Below, piece by piece: positions 1-11,149 of a stretch of DNA of 64,000 bases. The stretch comes from Atherix ibis. Its lineage: Eukaryota > Arthropoda > Insecta > Diptera > Athericidae. The DNA is taken from positions 44,901,920 to 44,965,919 of the forward strand of contig OY282606.1 in the NCBI GenBank assembly GCA_958298945.1, in the 5' to 3' direction. Under the pieces are notes generated by a model. That model did not search any database, had not been told where the DNA came from, and saw nothing but the letters and a program-made list of their open reading frames with translations. Position 1 is the first letter of the stretch. Every line of letters starts with the position of its first letter. The position numbers and the translations under genes were made by a program.

Positions 1-399
1 AAATGTTACACAAAGGAATTTGAGAAATTTTTCAAAGTAATATTGTACACCTGAGCACACTAACGAAGTGTATAATGTGTGGAAGAAATCCATGTTATTG
101 TGGCTATAAAATTTTGATGTTTACCGAAATGTGTATTGAAATTTTTTTTTATCGTAATGTTTAATAGAAATTTGAATGTTTTGCGTGGTAAATTTTGATT
201 TTATATACATTATAAAAAATACTATCTTTTAAAAGCATTATTTTATCTTTTAAAATATTTATTTTAAATGATAAGTGAATATCAAATTAAAAATTAATTA
301 TTTAATTGGCACGGAAGATAATATTGCAAGAATTTGTCAAAAAGATTCTCAAATATTAAGTTTGAAATCATTCAGTCAGTCTAAATTATTTTGTTTGAA
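1..399. other. AT-rich sequence, no gene seen
   Basis: I see no recognisable coding region, terminal repeat or RNA gene. The open frame starting near 275 becomes informative only after about 400, where LINE-like peptides appear. Confidence 0.5.
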
Positions 400-760
400 A
401 ATTCCGACCATAACATCGGTGTTGCTGCTGTCATACCAGTTCTCATGTATTCTTCCAAAATACTTGGTTTTCCAGCAAAAACCATTTCGAACTCTTGTTT
501 GCGTTGCAGAGGAAGAAACTTTGCAAAATTTTCGGCATCTTAAAATAAGGATGGACTATTCCGGAGCCTATTTAACGACGAGATTTATGGATAAAATTAA
601 GCTGTGGTGGCCTGAATTTATGGATAAAATTAAGTATTAAATACTTAATCCGTATGGATGAGAGGATTCTGCTCGGAAAATCTATAATGGCTACATTTAT
701 GGTCTAAGAAAGCGAGGGATATATAGTGAAAAAAGTAAGATCTGAATAATGTTTTAAAGC
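400..760 (+). pseudogene. LINE reverse-transcriptase C-terminal remnant
   Basis: Short peptides in changing frames match the end of the non-LTR retrotransposon polymerase that follows the YADD palm. Around 410-470 one frame reads VIPVLMYSSKIL, like the 'RPVLTYGSE' block. Around 510-535 another reads RKKLCKIFGIL, like the 'ERKILRKIFG' block. Around 655-720 a frame reads EDSARKIYNGYIYGLRKRG, like the basic tail of such LINEs. A similar tail peptide (EDPARKVYNGFTYG) occurs on the minus strand at 48850-48960, so the two fragments probably belong to related elements. The 121-codon open frame here has no ATG-based support as a host gene. A 19-bp direct repeat at 583-602 and 617-636 adds a local duplication. 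Family membership is inferred from motif order only. Confidence 0.45.
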
Positions 761-3700
761 TTAAAAGCAAAAATCTCCTTGAAGATGAACAAACCATTGA
801 GGTGAGCGTAATGTTTCGTAACTAAAAAGTTATGTACGATTTAGTAATAAAAACTTTGCTTATAAAATACCGAAAAATAAAGTTTTAATAGCTATCACTA
901 TTGACGATATTTGCAAAATAGAAATACTATATGTGCAGTTCCTTATCTCTGAGCAGAATTAAAAGAAAGAAAATCCCTTGATGAGCTAACAAGTTGAGTA
1001 CATATACGAGTACATACAAATTAAATAGCGTCAATAAGACAAATTCAGCTATAATTCAATAATATAATTTAAAGACAATTTAAATATTTCTATTATTCTG
1101 CACAAAATCCAAGAAAACTTATTTGAAAGTAAAAATAATACAACTGCGATAACTAATTCAAATATTATTAATGTTCATTAATAGTAAATAACTATTCGTC
1201 GTAAAGTTTAAATATTTTTAAAAATAATACGAACAAGTATAAGAGCAGATGATATAGATAAAAATTAATTTAATACATAAAGTATTCATACTACATATAT
1301 CTTAGATTGTACTAGTTGGTGTTGTTCAAAAGTTTTCCGTTTTCCTAATGATAAAACTGCCCAGCATACAACTGTAGTAGTAGTGCTAAAATTATTTCAC
1401 CGTAGTCATTATTGTTGATCCCCAATGTATTCACTTTACTAATTGAACTTCATGAATAATATTTGCTTTTGTAATGTAACTTCTCGTACAACTTATTGTA
1501 TCTATATCAAAGTAGTTTCTAATGTATTTCAAAATGTAATTGCAATAACTCACTTCTAAACTAAATATACTCATGCAGACATACATGTGAATGGAAATAT
1601 TTACGAATAATATTAGTCCAGGTATATGTGAGGGCATTTATGTTTTTGGTTTGTGAAGAAAACACATGGTCTGTTTATGTAGATTAAATGAACTAAGAAT
1701 GTCGGTAACCCAATTAAGGATAACTTACCCAAATGCACATTATACTTAGAGATACAGAAAATGATTCTATTTATATAAAATATACTTCTAGTATCTGCAT
1801 ATACATATATAGTCGAAGAAATAGTAATACAATTTCAATTTCAAATGCACCATAAAATGAATATGAATGCAGAAATTGCTCATATATGGTTATTATTCCT
1901 AGTCACCTTCGTAAGCTGAGTGCTACTTCTGCTGAAAGCTGAGTTTTTAATAGACTCGGAATAAATTACGTTTTTAACCAGGAAAGACTCTAAACATATT
2001 CTCATATCATATATATGAATACAAACGGTTACTTCAGTACTAATATTTATAAATACATAATTCTGAACATGAGCTAGCTAAACTTTTTTGTTATTGTACA
2101 CCTTGATAGAATCTGCATGGTTACTACAAAGTATAATCATCAACAAATTGCTTCACTTGTCTTTGCAATATGAAAAATAAACTCAAAACATGCAAATACA
2201 TTTCAAAATATTTTTGAAAATTCATTTAGATGTTCTACGTATAGAATTGAGAAATTTACTCTAATTAAGGAATTTTTGATAAAATTAATATATAAAATAT
2301 TTAAAAAAAAGTTGTTACATCTAATTTACAATTTTTTTATTAATTTATTCTCAATAAGAAAATATTAATAATTAAAATATTGCAATTCTTGTTACCTTAA
2401 TAATAATTCTATCCATTTTATAAATGGTATACGAAATTTAGTTAATTGTTCTTCTTAAGGACGTAAAACTATTGTAGTTACTATGAGCTTTCTAGAGGCG
2501 TAATAGCATAGACTAATTACAAGGAAAATATAGTAGTTGTACTGAACTCTTTTGTAATTTAATCCCAAGGGTACAGTTCGGTTTAGTTCAGAAAACAAAT
2601 TAGTTTAAATTGTAATCCATTTGAATAATTTGTCTTACTTAGAAAATTGTTTTAATATACTTGCTATTATATATTGTAATTAACTATATATTCTGGTGGT
2701 TTTTCTTTTGAATACGAGAATTTTTTGGGGTAATTTTTAATTTATTTTTTCAACAAAAAAATTCCATACACACAGATATAGTTTTTTTGCTATGATATTT
2801 TTTAATTGAACAGATAGAATATTATATTATTTTATAACTTATTAAAAATTCCAGTACTAAACATCAATTTGCTTGATTAATTGAATATTCAGTTGCTGCC
2901 AACTTAAAAAGAAGTTTTAAGAAAATACAATCATATACTCGTATTATGAAAATCATCATATAAATGTAATACAATCCATTCAAAGTCTGTATATATTTTT
3001 TAATTTTCCAAAAGTTGCGTTTTAAAATGACCTCTACTAAGATAAGCCAATTAAAGCTTATGGCCTCCTTAAATAGGACTAGTGAAGCTTATTTCTTAAA
3101 AATGACTGAAAGTCCTGCCTTTTTTATCTAAACATCTTTTGAAGTTTTTTTTCTACATATTCCTCGAAGATGACTGAAAATTCTGCCGTTTTTATTCAAA
3201 TACGGCTTCTACTTAGATAAGTTTACTAAGTCTAATATCTTTCGATAATTCATACACATTTAAAAAAATATTTTACCAAAAATTTCATTTCATTTAATTG
3301 TTAAAATATGTGCTGAAAATTGAACAAAAAGTATCATAATCAAATAATTATAATTGATTGAAATTGGCACTATTATACAGGTTTGAAGAAATGTATTTAA
3401 AAGAAATATAAAAATAATCATACAACTTTGGGAATTTACACACCCGTTTGTATCTCTCGGCTACCTGGTGTCATGCCTGCCTACACGCCTAGGCTATATT
3501 TTCGGTTATGAGCATGGAATTTGCTTGTCGATTAGCAATAATAAAAATTGGTATCGTGTATTTATCCAGATATTTTTCAATTATCCTTATTAGTTGCGCA
3601 TTCGGTTCTTGTGTTTCAGTATGACATAGGAAGGCATGTCATAATCTATATAAAGTATGATTTCTTTAGATGTTGATCAGTCCGAGCACGCTCATTTAGA

Positions 3701-3929
3701 GGAACATATCGTTAACAGCATAGTAGGTATAGGAAACAATATCAATGACGGCCCGAACTCTAACTAATATGGCTCTGGGAAACAACGCAACTCGACAATA
3801 TTATTGTTGAGTGAGTTGTGTCGAAGCTCGTTGAGTACAAAATTATTAAACATTTTTCTAGTCCATTTAACTATTCGATGAAAAGTAGAAAGACGGATCG
3901 ATACTTACCTTTACCTCTCCCACAATCAC
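761..3929. other. AT-rich intergenic stretch
   Basis: No coding region, terminal inverted repeat or RNA gene is visible on either strand. The only internal structure I see is a degenerate 68-bp tandem duplication near 3102-3187. Open frames here (for example 1431-1637) are short and low in complexity. Confidence 0.45.
3102..3187. repeat. Degenerate 68-bp tandem duplication
   Basis: The string ATGACTGAAAGTCCTGCC at 3102 recurs as ATGACTGAAAATTCTGCC at 3170, and both are followed by a T-run and an ATC/ATTCAAA block. The offset is 68 bp. This looks like an old local duplication of no known function. Confidence 0.5.
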
Positions 3930-4059
3930 GGCTTTTAATCTGGGTGTAAAAAGGAAGTTTGAAAGTTGAGAGAGAAAGTATAGCTATCCATCTCTAATGT
4001 TGAGATTATTAAAGATAATAGGGATGAATTTCTTTTCATGGTGAGGGTAGTTATAGCAA

Positions 4060-4420
4060 TTTTAACAAACCTATGGGGGGGTTAATTTAACACTTTGGAT
4101 CGTTTTTTTTAAAATAATTTCCAGAGGAGAAAGTAAAACGATAAAGCATGATTTAATAAAAATAGAAGGTATACCATCAGAACCATAGGATAAATCAAAT
4201 TTGAGATCATTAATACTCTTGAGAATGATATCTTGAGTTATTAGAGGCATTAATTCTAAAGAAATCAGAAGATTAGAAAGATGCATAAAGTCATTTACAT
4301 TTATTTGAAAACGATCAGAGGAAAAGACCTCCTCAAAATAAGATGTCAAAAAATCAGCTTTGGTAATAGCGTTATGGTTTTATAAACAGCCATTATAAAG
4401 CATGGTCGACGGATAACCAT
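4060..4420 (-). pseudogene. LINE reverse-transcriptase N-terminal remnant
   Basis: A minus-strand frame (4349 down to 4071) reads TSYFEEVFSS, then DIILKSINDLKFDLSYGSDG and IPSIFIKSC. This is the order expected just before and inside the first palm motifs of jockey/CR1-like reverse transcriptases: 'F..VF', then 'I...L...KSPGPDGIP..FLK'. The usual KSPGPDGIP is read here as SYGSDGIPSIF. The frame ends at 4071 after a run of prolines, and the expected 'YRPIS' motif is not clear downstream toward 3930. It is a truncated, inactive fragment. No TIR or LTR is present, so a non-LTR origin is favoured. Confidence 0.6.
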
Positions 4421-5156
4421 CATGCAGATTCTATCTTGCTCTACGGATAATGGTAATACCTAGGACTTTCATGGAATCTATAGGGTGGAGAGAGACTGTG
4501 CTAACCAATATAACATTTGCGCTATAATCACGTTTTCTGCAGACGTAGAGATAACAGCGCCATTGTTTTCGCTTCAAGCCGTTAGTATGACAATAGTATC
4601 ATTGATCTGGCTTAGAGTAATTTGGAGGTTTGCTCCAGCCATTTGTAGAAAATATTACATGTGTGCATAAAAGAATTAGTTCATATGTGGAAAGTGAGTG
4701 TAACAGAGAATTGGTGTCTGTGTTTAAAAGTACAGAAGAAATGGAAAGATCATTATGGAATATCATTTTCTCTCAATCAAAGTCATTGACGCAGCCATGT
4801 TGCAAATTGTGATACTGTCAAATTAGTAATCTGTCACCGCTCCTTAAGTTGGTCGGTGACACACCTTGCATTCAAATAAAAATAAAAATTAATTTAAATA
4901 TGAACTCTACATTAAATATACAATCAATAAAATCAATTCAAAATTATTCAAAAAATATTTTCTTAAATTATCTCGAAGCATTAAAATTAATCAACAAATA
5001 AATAAAATTAGTTTTAGGTAAATGCAAAAATTGGATGAAATTTTGATTAATTTGAATGTAAACTTTCTCTTTGTCATAATAACTTGATCGTTGGTTGAGA
5101 TATAATTCAATTTGATTTCAATTTTTGGCAACTGCTTCTCGAATGAAATTGTACTA
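4421..5156. other. Unassigned sequence, slightly higher GC
   Basis: Between the LINE remnant and repeat R2 there is unassigned sequence with a somewhat higher GC block at about 4440-4870. Two 60-codon frames on the plus strand overlap each other and resemble nothing I know. I cannot tell whether the block is LINE 5' sequence or something else. Confidence 0.4.
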
Positions 5157-5325
5157 CAAGTTTTGACAGATAAAAGTAGCAGTTATCACTAACACATCAC
5201 CAATCGACCGTTTTGCCGATGACAGGCAGGAAAATAAATTCACCGGTACACCGTTAACAAAGAGAAAAGTAAGGAGATAGTGACAAGATGGAAATGACAT
5301 TAGAAATTACCAACTTAAGGAAAAT
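5157..5325. repeat. Dispersed repeat R2, copy 1
   Basis: About 165 bp align with 14033-14200, sharing AGTTATCACTAACA, ATGACAGG, AATAAAT, CACCGGTACAC and GATGGAAATGACATT in the same order and orientation. Copy 1 lacks an 8-10 bp block present in copy 2. It carries only one arm of the hairpin seen in copy 2. There is no coding potential, so it may be a MITE or part of a larger non-autonomous element. Confidence 0.65.
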
Positions 5326-5349
5326 GGCCATATCACCATTTATATCTGA

Positions 5350-6426
5350 TTATGTTTTTTTCATAGAAAGCAAAAACAAATTTATTCAAAGTACTTGCCC
5401 TCGCTAGCTACACATTTTTTCCATCTCTCGGGCAATTTGTAGATACCACGCCAAAAAAATGACTTCTCTTTCGAGGCAAACCATTCATCAAGCCATTTTC
5501 GGACGTCTTCGTAAGAATCGAAGTTCTGCTCAGCGAGCGCGTGGCCCATTGACGAAAACGGGTGGTAGTCAGAAGGGGCCAGGTCTGTTAATAAGTGGGT
5601 TGGGGTAGCACCTTCCAGTTGAGTGTCTCCAAGAAGTTTCGGACCATTTTTGACGTGTGCGATGGTGCGTTGTCGTTGAGGAAAATCAGCTTGTCATGTC
5701 TTTGTTGATAATCCGTCCTTTTTTCACGCAGAGCATGATGCAATTTGATCAGTTGATGGTGGTAGTGGTGGGCATTGACAGTTTCACCAGGTTTCAACGT
5801 CTCATAGTAAACGATACCCTGCTGATCATCACCAAAACGCTGGCCGGGATCAACCCACGATTTCTTGCGTTTAGGATTCTCGAAATATATCCACTTTTCA
5901 TCGCCTGTCACAATCCGATACAGGAACGAATTTCTTTTTGTCTGGCGAGCAAGATTTCGCATGTGTTTTGGCGTCGCTTCATCTGCCTATCATTCAATTC
6001 ATCCGGCACCCATTTTCCTGATTGAGTACCACCCAATTACTCCGCAACATTTTTTGCGATTGGGTATCGTCATCGTCCAAAAGAGCCTGCAATTGATAGT
6101 CTTCAACCTTCCTAGGCCGATTTTCACGCTTCTTGTGCCACAAGTCGAAATTGCCGTCTTTGAACCAACGAAACTAATCTCGGCACGTTGTTTCCGATAA
6201 AGCACTATCAATATAGGCCTCCATAAGCATTCGATGCGATTCGGCAGTCGATTTGTTCAAACTGAAGCAGAAAAACCAAGCTTCCCGCACAAAACTAGAC
6301 ATGATTACCAAAGGAAAAATGTATGTTGTTGTACGAAATTGCTGAAAATGTTCACTGATTAATGTTGACTGATGTCAAACTCATAAAAAAAAGTATGGTG
6401 TGCTCCTTACATTATAGAATACCTGG
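5350..6426 (-). mobile_element. Mariner element, family A copy 1 (decayed)
   Basis: The sequence matches the family A copy at 36445-37663 across the coding region and both untranslated flanks. The outer end near 6416-6426 reads GAATACCTGG, an inverted CCAGGTA-type mariner terminus. The opposite terminus (about 5350) no longer shows a clear inverted repeat. It is the oldest-looking of the three family A copies by indels. Confidence 0.75.
5382..6302 (-). pseudogene. Mariner transposase pseudogene, family A copy 1
   Basis: This is the remnant of a D,D34D transposase that would cut and paste at TA sites. It would start with ATG at 6302 (MSSFVREAW) and stop at 5382 after EGKYFE. Visible pieces are an N-terminal helix-turn-helix region (about 6300-6000), the first catalytic block TGDEKWIYF (near 5910), the second block NDNAPSHTSK (near 5660) and the third block DLAPSDYH in a shifted frame (near 5570). 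About 20 codons between VDPGQ and RFGDDQQG (the region preceding CVWW in relatives) are deleted. Several frameshifts separate the pieces. The peptide FENPKRKKSW is shared with the other two A copies. It cannot be functional. Confidence 0.85.
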
Positions 6427-6439
6427 ATAGGCCCCTACC

Positions 6440-6945
6440 GTATATGTATGCACATTTTTGTGTCCAAATTATTATAAAGGGATATTGTTGTCAAAATTTT
6501 TTTAATGTAAACATGACACCCACTGCCATCTAGTTGTGGTAATAGAAATTTATTGAATTGCAGAAGAATAATTTATATTCATTTTAATTCACTTATTGGA
6601 AACAAAAATACAATTTAAATACAACGATAGGCAATTTTTATTTTTTGTACAATCTTTTGATACGAAATGGAATTCTATTTTAGGTTTATTATTTATTCCG
6701 TAAATATGAATCAAATATAAAACGCCTCAATTTTGTAGACTTTCGGAGAGTTTTAAAACTTTAATTCTCCATGAAAGTGGAAACTTAAGAGCTATTGTTG
6801 TCATTTCTCAAATTTTATTTTGGCACATCGGAAAGTGCAATTAAAAGTGTTTTTTTCACATAATTTGAAGTATTTACGAAAAAGTAAGTATTTTTATAAA
6901 TAGTTATATTGTTAATAAAACTTAATACGAAGTTTTTATTTCAGA
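6440..6945 (+). repeat. Long dispersed repeat R1, copy 1
   Basis: About 500 bp align in inverse orientation with 26390-26885. Shared landmarks are the ATCTAG box near 6525, ATAGAAATTTATTGAATT near 6542, CACTTATTGGAAAC near 6590, the TTTTGTACAATC box near 6640, TTCTCCATGAAAGTGG near 6764 and the GAAGTATTTACGAAAAAG box near 6867. There is no transposase or reverse-transcriptase coding. It looks like an old non-autonomous or unclassified repeat. The boundary with the mariner just upstream is imprecise. Confidence 0.75.
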
Positions 6946-6974
6946 AAATTAAGTAATATATCTGACCTCTGGTA

Positions 6975-7065
6975 AGAGGTTATAGAGAAGTAAATATCTG
7001 ACGTTACAGGTTGGCTTTGTAAATACTTATACCGCTTTAGGCTATGATATGATATGCATATCATG
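6975..7065 (+). repeat. Short repeat shared with 14266-14340
   Basis: GGTTATAGAGAAGTAAAT, TGACG, GGTTGGCTT and ACCGCTTTAGGCTA occur in the same order as at 14271-14340. It therefore appears to be the right part of repeat R2 found separately here. A 16-bp perfect palindrome centred on ATGCAT follows near 7052. Confidence 0.55.
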
Positions 7066-7144
7066 ATATGCACCACTTTCATGCTGAAATTGAGAATGGG
7101 GACTATATCTCTTTCCACTATTATATTTAAAGAATAAGGAAATA

Positions 7145-8419
7145 CGAGGGTCGTTCAATTAGTCCTTAGAAAATCCAAGAAATTGCGCTCGTAGTAAAGA
7201 TTTTTTTTTGTAGGTAGCATTATCGACAGGAAAGCTGTCAAAATTTCAGCTCGATCCATAGCGTAGGTCAATTTCTATCGTCGATTAAAGTTAACGACAT
7301 TTATTTGTGCATAACAATGGAAAAAAGCGAGTTTAGGGCTGTCATCAAACATCTCCATTTGAAAGGCTTAAGCCCGAAAGAAATCAAAGCCGAGTTGGAT
7401 GCAGTTCATGGCACATCTGCACCTGTGTTTGCGACGGTTTACAATTGGGTGAATGAATTTAAACGTGGCCGTTCATCCACAAAAGATGAACATCGTTCAC
7501 GACGCCCAGTTGAGGTGTCTTCTCCTGAAATCATCGACAAAATCCACGATCTGATTTTGAACGATCGGCGAATTAAAGTGCGCGAATTAGTTGAGGCCAC
7601 GGGCATATCACAAGGTACAGTCGCTTCAATTTTGCATGAAAAATTGTCTGTGAAAAAAATTTCGGCAAGATGGGTGCCGCGTTTGCTCTCAGAGGAGAAT
7701 AAGCGCAATCGTGTAGTGGACTCTGAGGCTATGTTGGCACTCTTTCATCGCAATCCTGCCGAATTCCTTCGTCGATATATCACTGTGGACAAAACCTGGA
7801 TACACTACTACACTCCAGAAATGAAGAGACAGTCATCACATGGGATTTTCAAGGGTGAACGGGCTCCGAAGAAGGCAAAAACTGTGCCATCGGCCGGCAA
7901 GGTGATGGCCACGGTCTTTTGGGTTTCGCAGGGCATCATTTTTATCGACTATTTGGAAAAAGGAAAAACAATAACAGCAGCATATTACGCGTTGTTATTG
8001 CAACGGTTGAGCGAGGAAATCAAAGAGAAACGCCCCCATCTGAAGAAGAAAAAAATCCTCTTGCATCAGGACAATGCGCGTGTGCACACCTGCGCTGTTT
8101 CCATGGCCAAAATTGTGGAATTGAGAATGGAATTGTTGCAGCATCCCGATTATTCACCAGATTTGGCCCCGAATGACTATTTTCTTTTTCCCAATCTGAA
8201 GAAATGGCTTGGCGGACGACGGTTCACTTCCAACGAGGACGTCATTGCTCAAACGGATGAGTATTTTGCAGAACTTTCGAAATCCTATTTTTTGGACGGG
8301 ATTAAAATTTTGGAAAAGTTTATAGAGCTAAAAGCAGATTATGTTGAAAAATAAAATTTTTTTTTTTTTTAAAACAGTTTTTTTCCATTTTTTTCTAAGG
8401 ACTTATTGAACGACCCTCA
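7145..8419 (+). mobile_element. Mariner element, family B copy 1 (near intact)
   Basis: Inverted termini are clear: CGAGGGTCGTTCAATTAGTC at 7145 and its inverse ending GAACGACCCTCA at 8419. They are about 28 bp long with few mismatches. A TA duplication flanks both ends (7143-7144 and 8420-8421). The length is 1275 bp, normal for a full mariner. The whole coding frame lies inside. Confidence 0.95.
7317..8354 (+). CDS. Mariner transposase, irritans-like (family B)
   Basis: A 345-residue D,D34D transposase that would bind the element ends and move it by cut-and-paste in the nucleus. I start at ATG 7317 (MEKSEFRAV) because the longer frame upstream begins without an ATG. Residues 1-110 form the paired helix-turn-helix DNA-binding region. 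The WVPRLL linker is at 119-124. The catalytic aspartates are D158 (TVDKTW), D252 (LLHQDNARVHT) and D287 (PDLAPNDYFLF), with 34 residues between the last two. Compared with the copies at 11328 and 54000, it carries K for E beside the first aspartate and HG for QW near residue 175. It also lacks four residues near the C-terminus (EKFIELK in place of EKRLEKCIELK). The frame is uninterrupted. Activity is possible but doubtful given these changes. No splice sites are needed. Confidence 0.92.
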   Translation: MEKSEFRAVIKHLHLKGLSPKEIKAELDAVHGTSAPVFATVYNWVNEFKRGRSSTKDEHRSRRPVEVSSPEIIDKIHDLILNDRRIKVRELVEATGISQGTVASILHEKLSVKKISARWVPRLLSEENKRNRVVDSEAMLALFHRNPAEFLRRYITVDKTWIHYYTPEMKRQSSHGIFKGERAPKKAKTVPSAGKVMATVFWVSQGIIFIDYLEKGKTITAAYYALLLQRLSEEIKEKRPHLKKKKILLHQDNARVHTCAVSMAKIVELRMELLQHPDYSPDLAPNDYFLFPNLKKWLGGRRFTSNEDVIAQTDEYFAELSKSYFLDGIKILEKFIELKADYVEK

Positions 8420-8970
8420 TACGTTTGGATACGCAAAATTACAGTAATTTTGAAATAGGCTAAAATAATTCGTTGATGCGCACCAATCCGATCGAGTTAT
8501 TTGAGTTGCATATGTCAAATATCCAATTAGTTCCCTGTGTGGTTGATCAGTTAAACTGTTTCCATGGCCATTTAACAAACATAAACCGTTTTCAATGGGT
8601 GTTGCCGCTGATTGGCAGTCATTCATGCTAAATTTTCTCAAAACATTTTTCAATTTAACGTGGTTGACTCAATGCAATCGAGTTGTCATTTAAATTTCTC
8701 TCGACATGAATTACCAGAAACGAGTCAATTTCTCCGACACCCGTCATTTCAAATTCCATTGTCAATTTTCTTTTAATATCGTTGATCACTTTCATGTTAT
8801 TTGCAATAATCGCCAAGTCATCGATTATTGACTTGCGATTGAAATGAATTTTTATGATAAATTGATTAACGCACTCATTACACATACGCGATGCTCGTTT
8901 CAGTCAATACAGTGATTTGTTAAGCATGCAAACCATTATTTTATCTTTCATGGATTCTTCCGGTTATATC
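8420..8970 (-). pseudogene. Ty1/copia reverse-transcriptase remnant
   Basis: Minus-strand frames carry consecutive landmarks of a copia polyprotein end. VCMLNKSLY, then a stop, then LKRASR lies near 8890-8935, matching the 'VCKLNKSLYGLKQASR' block. IIDDLAIIANN is near 8820, where the 'YVDDLI' active site belongs; both catalytic D residues survive. GVGEIDSFLVIHVERN follows near 8710. After a frameshift come TPIENGL and HRELIGYLTYATQITRSDWCAST near 8490-8610. The fragment stops abruptly at the mariner boundary (8419), and I find no continuation left of that mariner. No LTR is visible. It is inactive. Confidence 0.85.
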
Positions 8971-11149
8971 ATGTAAATGTCTTTATTCAAAAATGCACAC
9001 TTGTCAATGTCAATTTAAAAAAATATATGTTTATATTTACTCCTGAAATTTTGAAGGTTTCTAAAACATTTTGTTAAATTATTATTATATGAAAATAAAA
9101 AGGATATAATTTTATTTGAAAACTCAGCCTTATATAAGATAAAATTCAAATGGAAATTTAAATAATCCAGGTGTAATTTTTCCCTCATTACAATCTTATA
9201 TATATTTTTCGTAATTTTCACTGGTTCAAGTCCTTTAGATATATGTCATATATTTTAACGCCTATAATATCTAAAATATTATAGTTATTTTTAAAATAAA
9301 TAATATTCCATCTTAGTAATAATACAAAAGCATTTTTATTTTCATTTATGATTATCAGTAATAAAAAATATTTTCATATACCACAAGGTCTTCATCATAG
9401 AATATTCTATTTATTAATCATAGATATAAATTCTATCTAAATATACACAAAAAAAAAATATTATATCTTAGGCACATATTGTACATAGTTTTATATACAA
9501 TAATTTGATGTGACAATCATTTCTTTTTTAGAATGTTGTCGAAATGGTTTAACGTCCGCTTGATAAGAGCGTATAAACTTTTCAAATCATCTTCTATCAA
9601 TTTTGCTTATTTAACTGAATTCTTCTTTAATCGTTTTCTATTTACCATTATTATTTTGATGTAATAATATTATCATTTCTTCAATAGTCTTGATATTATA
9701 GGAAAACATATCATTGACAAATTCAACTAAAGCTCTGGATTGAGTGAGAAGAAATGACAATATAAAATCAGTGTGTACTTATCTGTTTCACTTATGATAA
9801 GAGAATTTTATTTAATTATTATTATTGGATATTTTTAGCTATTAGATAAATATATTTTCTTAAAAGATAAAATATATTTTATTTCCTTAATAAATGATAT
9901 AAGAGTAATGTGGTTTTGATTGATTTGATAAAGTTGTAATGTTTCACGATATTTATTTAATAAATAAATGAGAATTTCTTAAAAATAATTTCATTATAAA
10001 ATAATAGTTTTCGAATATGTTAATATAATTTTTACTCAGAAAAGAAATTTTTTGAATTATTTTTAATTTTCCATTTTCATTTTAAATTCTGAATCAGTTC
10101 AAAACAGCAGCTATTCCATATCTATTCAGTCAGCGAAACATTTTTTTTGTCAATATCCTCATAAGTATAAAAATTATAAATCTACCTGTTTTCTTATAAT
10201 ATAAATATCTTTTCTTGACAAATTGAAATACTATTAAATAAATAAATATTTTTCGAAAAAATATATCCTCTCTCATTTGATAAGGGTTTCGACAGAGGTG
10301 CTATGACAATGCAAAAATATCAGAACGGCAGAATTTTCCGATAATTTTTTTACTATGGAAAAGTGTTTTTTCATATTTTTAATATTCTTATAAAGGATAT
10401 GGGTTAGTCAGATATTGAAGATTCTATCTAAAATTATTATTTGAAATGCATAGTTTTTATAAAAAAAATCATAAAAATACATTTGATATATTTTTAAATA
10501 TTTAAACGTATCAAGTTATCAGTATAGTAAGTCCTTTTATTTAGCAAAAAGTATTTGGTAATGTCAGTTAAAATAATATAAATTTGGTGAATTTTGTTTG
10601 CTGTTCCAATTATTTGTCATGGTTGGTTTCTAGTTTCAGGTGTCTACTATTGGTATCCATATACGATTCCCTATGTGCAGTGTCTCTTATCAGGTGAATT
10701 TCGATTTAATCACATACATAAACTTCAGCTTTTAAAATAATAAAATTAGAATTTTGAAACTTTATACTTTGAAATTTCAATACTGCTATCAATATAACCT
10801 TTAAATAAATGCGAATCAATACTACTTTTGGGTGAATCCAACTCGAATACGATTACAAATAATTATTAGACAACAACGTTGCATGAATATTTTTATGTTT
10901 CATATTTTTTTTCTTAAATATTTGGTATCAAATAATATTTACATTTTATAATATTAATTTTTGTTATTTTGTGAAGTACAAAATTGGTAATACCAATAAA
11001 TGAGTCCAATATCATTTTACAATACAATCAGCCTATATGCCCATTAGTTTGTTACAGAATGTATACATACATATTCAACTTCAAGAAAAAAGAAAAAAAG
11101 AACTATATTCAATAAATAGTAATAATAGTTTTTTTGGGTTCTAATAATA
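8971..11149. other. AT-rich intergenic stretch
   Basis: No coding region or element ends are visible. A GGTTCAAGTCC box at 9222-9232 fits a polymerase III B-box by chance but has no partner A-box. The remainder is A/T runs. Confidence 0.45.

Noticed and set aside
275..640. A 121-codon plus-strand open frame as a host gene
   Set aside because: Its useful part corresponds to frame-shifted LINE polymerase peptides, and no ATG-supported start or splice structure is visible.
7439..7708. Minus-strand and shifted plus-strand frames inside the family B mariners (also near 7919, 11450, 11924, 54121)
   Set aside because: They are shadows of the transposase reading frame; the same shadow recurs in each copy because the DNA is nearly identical.
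9222..9232. GGTTCAAGTCC as a tRNA or SINE B-box
   Set aside because: There is no A-box or cloverleaf around it, and an 11-bp match is expected by chance in a window of this size.
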